Notes under the pieces: generated by a model
What the model was told of the DNA's origin: nothing
Databases searched by the model: none
The model's input: only the letters and a program-made list of their open reading frames with translations
Shown here: positions 62,766 to 64,000 of the stretch, one piece after another
How the letters are laid out: every line of letters starts with the position of its first letter
How positions within the stretch are numbered: the stretch's first letter is position 1
Made by a program: the position numbers and the translations under genes
DNA from: Siphonodentalium dalli
Taxonomy: Eukaryota > Mollusca > Scaphopoda > Gadilida > Siphonodentaliidae
Assembly: GCA_032622095.1 (NCBI GenBank)
Contig: CP136061.1
Span: 82,122,324-82,186,323 of the forward strand
Reading direction: 5' to 3'
Length of the DNA stretch: 64,000 nt

Positions 62766-62871
62766 TGTGATCTAAGATGATAGCACGAGAGACCTATGTC
62801 CCCAAGTGTTAACCTTCCACGATCGCAATGTCATAAACTATCGGACAACAAAATGTGTACTGTTCTGTGTA

Positions 62872-62965
62872 GTGCTGGGCGGTATGACGATATATCGGGT
62901 ATACCCGGTTTTAATTTTGATATCAATAATATCGTCTAAAATAAAAATATCGTAATACCGTCCCA
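62872..62965 (+). mobile_element. Left end of a hAT-like element (AGTGCTGGGCGGTATGACGA)
   Basis: The start AGTGCTGGGCGGTAT followed by 'atatcg' and 'accggt' words is of a kind I know from hAT-type MITEs of other animals. No matching right end was found before 64000. Confidence 0.45.
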
Positions 62966-64000
62966 AGTTGTAATATTCTCCATGTAGGTTGAAACCCATC
63001 ATATGGTCCCAACAAACAGCGAAGTTAGAGTAAGTATAATAGTCTCAAACTTCCCGGAAATACGCAGTCGAAAACGTTTTAAAACATCGGAGCACGTGCT
63101 TGTCAAGTTGGATATGCTTCGTCGGAAACATCAAAGAGATAATAGTAGCATCAGTTGGCTACACTGTGAGATTGGCATGTCGCGCGCATGCGACTGGCAC
63201 AATGACCTCCTTTCAAGTTGGTGCAGCTTGCTCTATCAACCGTAACCGGTTGCTTGGAGACGGATTACGATGTCAGTTTTTATATTGACCACACTTAGTC
63301 TAGCTGATCGTCTCAATGTGTGCAAATTGCGAGTAAAATGATTTTGTTGACATGTGCCGTACGGATCACGGCATTGCTATCGCTTCAACAAATGTCAAAT
63401 TCACAAACTAATTGAACATGATTGTCTATATTTATTTTCCTCAGCTAAAAAAATGCCGACGCAAATTCATTTCACATCGGCTTTTGCCTCGGCACTGCCC
63501 ATTGTGGCATTGTCGACGCTAATTCCCAGGGCTGCCGTATATGGACATTGAAGTCCCACGGTGCTACCAACTACCAATTACCACTGATAAATAATCTCAC
63601 AAACAACCAATTCCTCACGAATTAATAAAATGGCAATTTGAAACCGAATGCGGTGCTTAATGTGTGCATGGTGTTGAGCGCTATGGTCAAAGGGATATAA
63701 CTCTAAAAAATGTATGCGAAAACGCACGTGGGCCGTGTTATATGATTATATCCCTTTGTTTCAAAGTTATTATTTCTCCGTCGGCAAACTGTCAATTGTT
63801 GCAGACGAGTGGTCATTATATACCGGTACATGTATACTGTGATGTTACTGATAATTGTTCAATACACATTTACTCGACCTCTCATGACCCACACATCGTA
63901 AATAAAATGTAGGGATGTATTGTGCAAACTTTATTCATGAAATATTGCATATATTGTACATTGTACTTACCAATTGTAATATACCAAATTTGGCAAAATA
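62966..64000. other. Unassigned right edge
   Basis: Probably partly internal to a hAT-like element that starts at 62872. The 80-codon ORF at 63003-63245 has no recognisable domain. Confidence 0.35.
63515..63536 (+). repeat. Solitary right end of the CAGCCCTGGGAATTA family
   Basis: CTAATTCCCAGGGCTG matches the right end of the element at 48878-49325. No left end is seen nearby. Confidence 0.5.

Noticed and set aside
62242-62766. 174-codon ORF of SFIHTAP repeats on the minus strand
   Set aside because: By-product of the 17/20-bp minisatellite; no signal peptide, domain or stable frame.

Overview
The window reads as nuclear DNA of a marine invertebrate, probably a lophotrochozoan such as a mollusc. 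The grounds are AT-rich sequence, genes split by GT-AG introns, very many short inverted-repeat transposons, LINE and SINE debris, and overuse of ACATGTA-type words. The phylum is an inference. There are no bacterial operons, no CRISPR array and no complete rRNA or tRNA gene.

Two host genes are supported. (1) A complete IFRD1/IFRD2-type gene lies on the minus strand from 34521 (ATG) to 7385 (stop). It has 12 coding exons with consistent GT-AG junctions and phases, adding to 1284 nt and 427 aa. A second possible first exon at 35198-35153 has the same phase and a short upstream ORF. (2) An intronless HEXIM-type gene (P-TEFb/7SK regulator) lies on the plus strand at 45165-46028, 287 aa. It has a diverged PYNT region and an added Cys/His-rich tail.

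Nearly everything else is repeat. TTAA-flanked, piggyBac-like MITEs fall into at least six terminal-repeat families; several carry the same hairpin module around a TATATA core. Other elements are near-perfectly palindromic mariner-like MITEs, a multi-hairpin family containing the word CAGAATGAGGTCCCC, four or five hAT-like elements (one with an 8-bp target duplication and a BED zinc-finger remnant), foldback elements with TTAAAGG ends, and a SINE-like family. A degraded LINE (37985-44290, minus strand) is split by a repeat beginning AGCTCACCTGAGACGAAG. Tandem arrays lie at 5.8, 6.1, 11.2-13.1, 18.6, 24.6, 61.4 and 62.3 kb.

The most unusual signals are these. Four exon-intron junctions of the IFRD gene are tandemly duplicated, one with about nine decayed copies. 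The 1.85-kb minisatellite in IFRD intron 10 is built from the right terminus of a hAT-like element plus its target-duplication flank. The MITE hairpin module occurs in elements with unrelated ends, and its inner stem changes in a compensatory way between families. A pair of diverged segmental duplicates (50.8-52.0 and 57.8-60.4 kb) supplies an unoccupied site for later insertions.

Layout: 0-7 kb repeats; 7.4-35.2 kb IFRD gene with repeat-filled introns; 35.5-37.9 kb MITE, SINE and retroelement debris; 38-44.3 kb split LINE; 45.2-46.0 kb HEXIM; 46.6-60.4 kb MITEs and segmental duplicates; 61.4-62.8 kb two minisatellites; 62.8-64 kb hAT-like ends.
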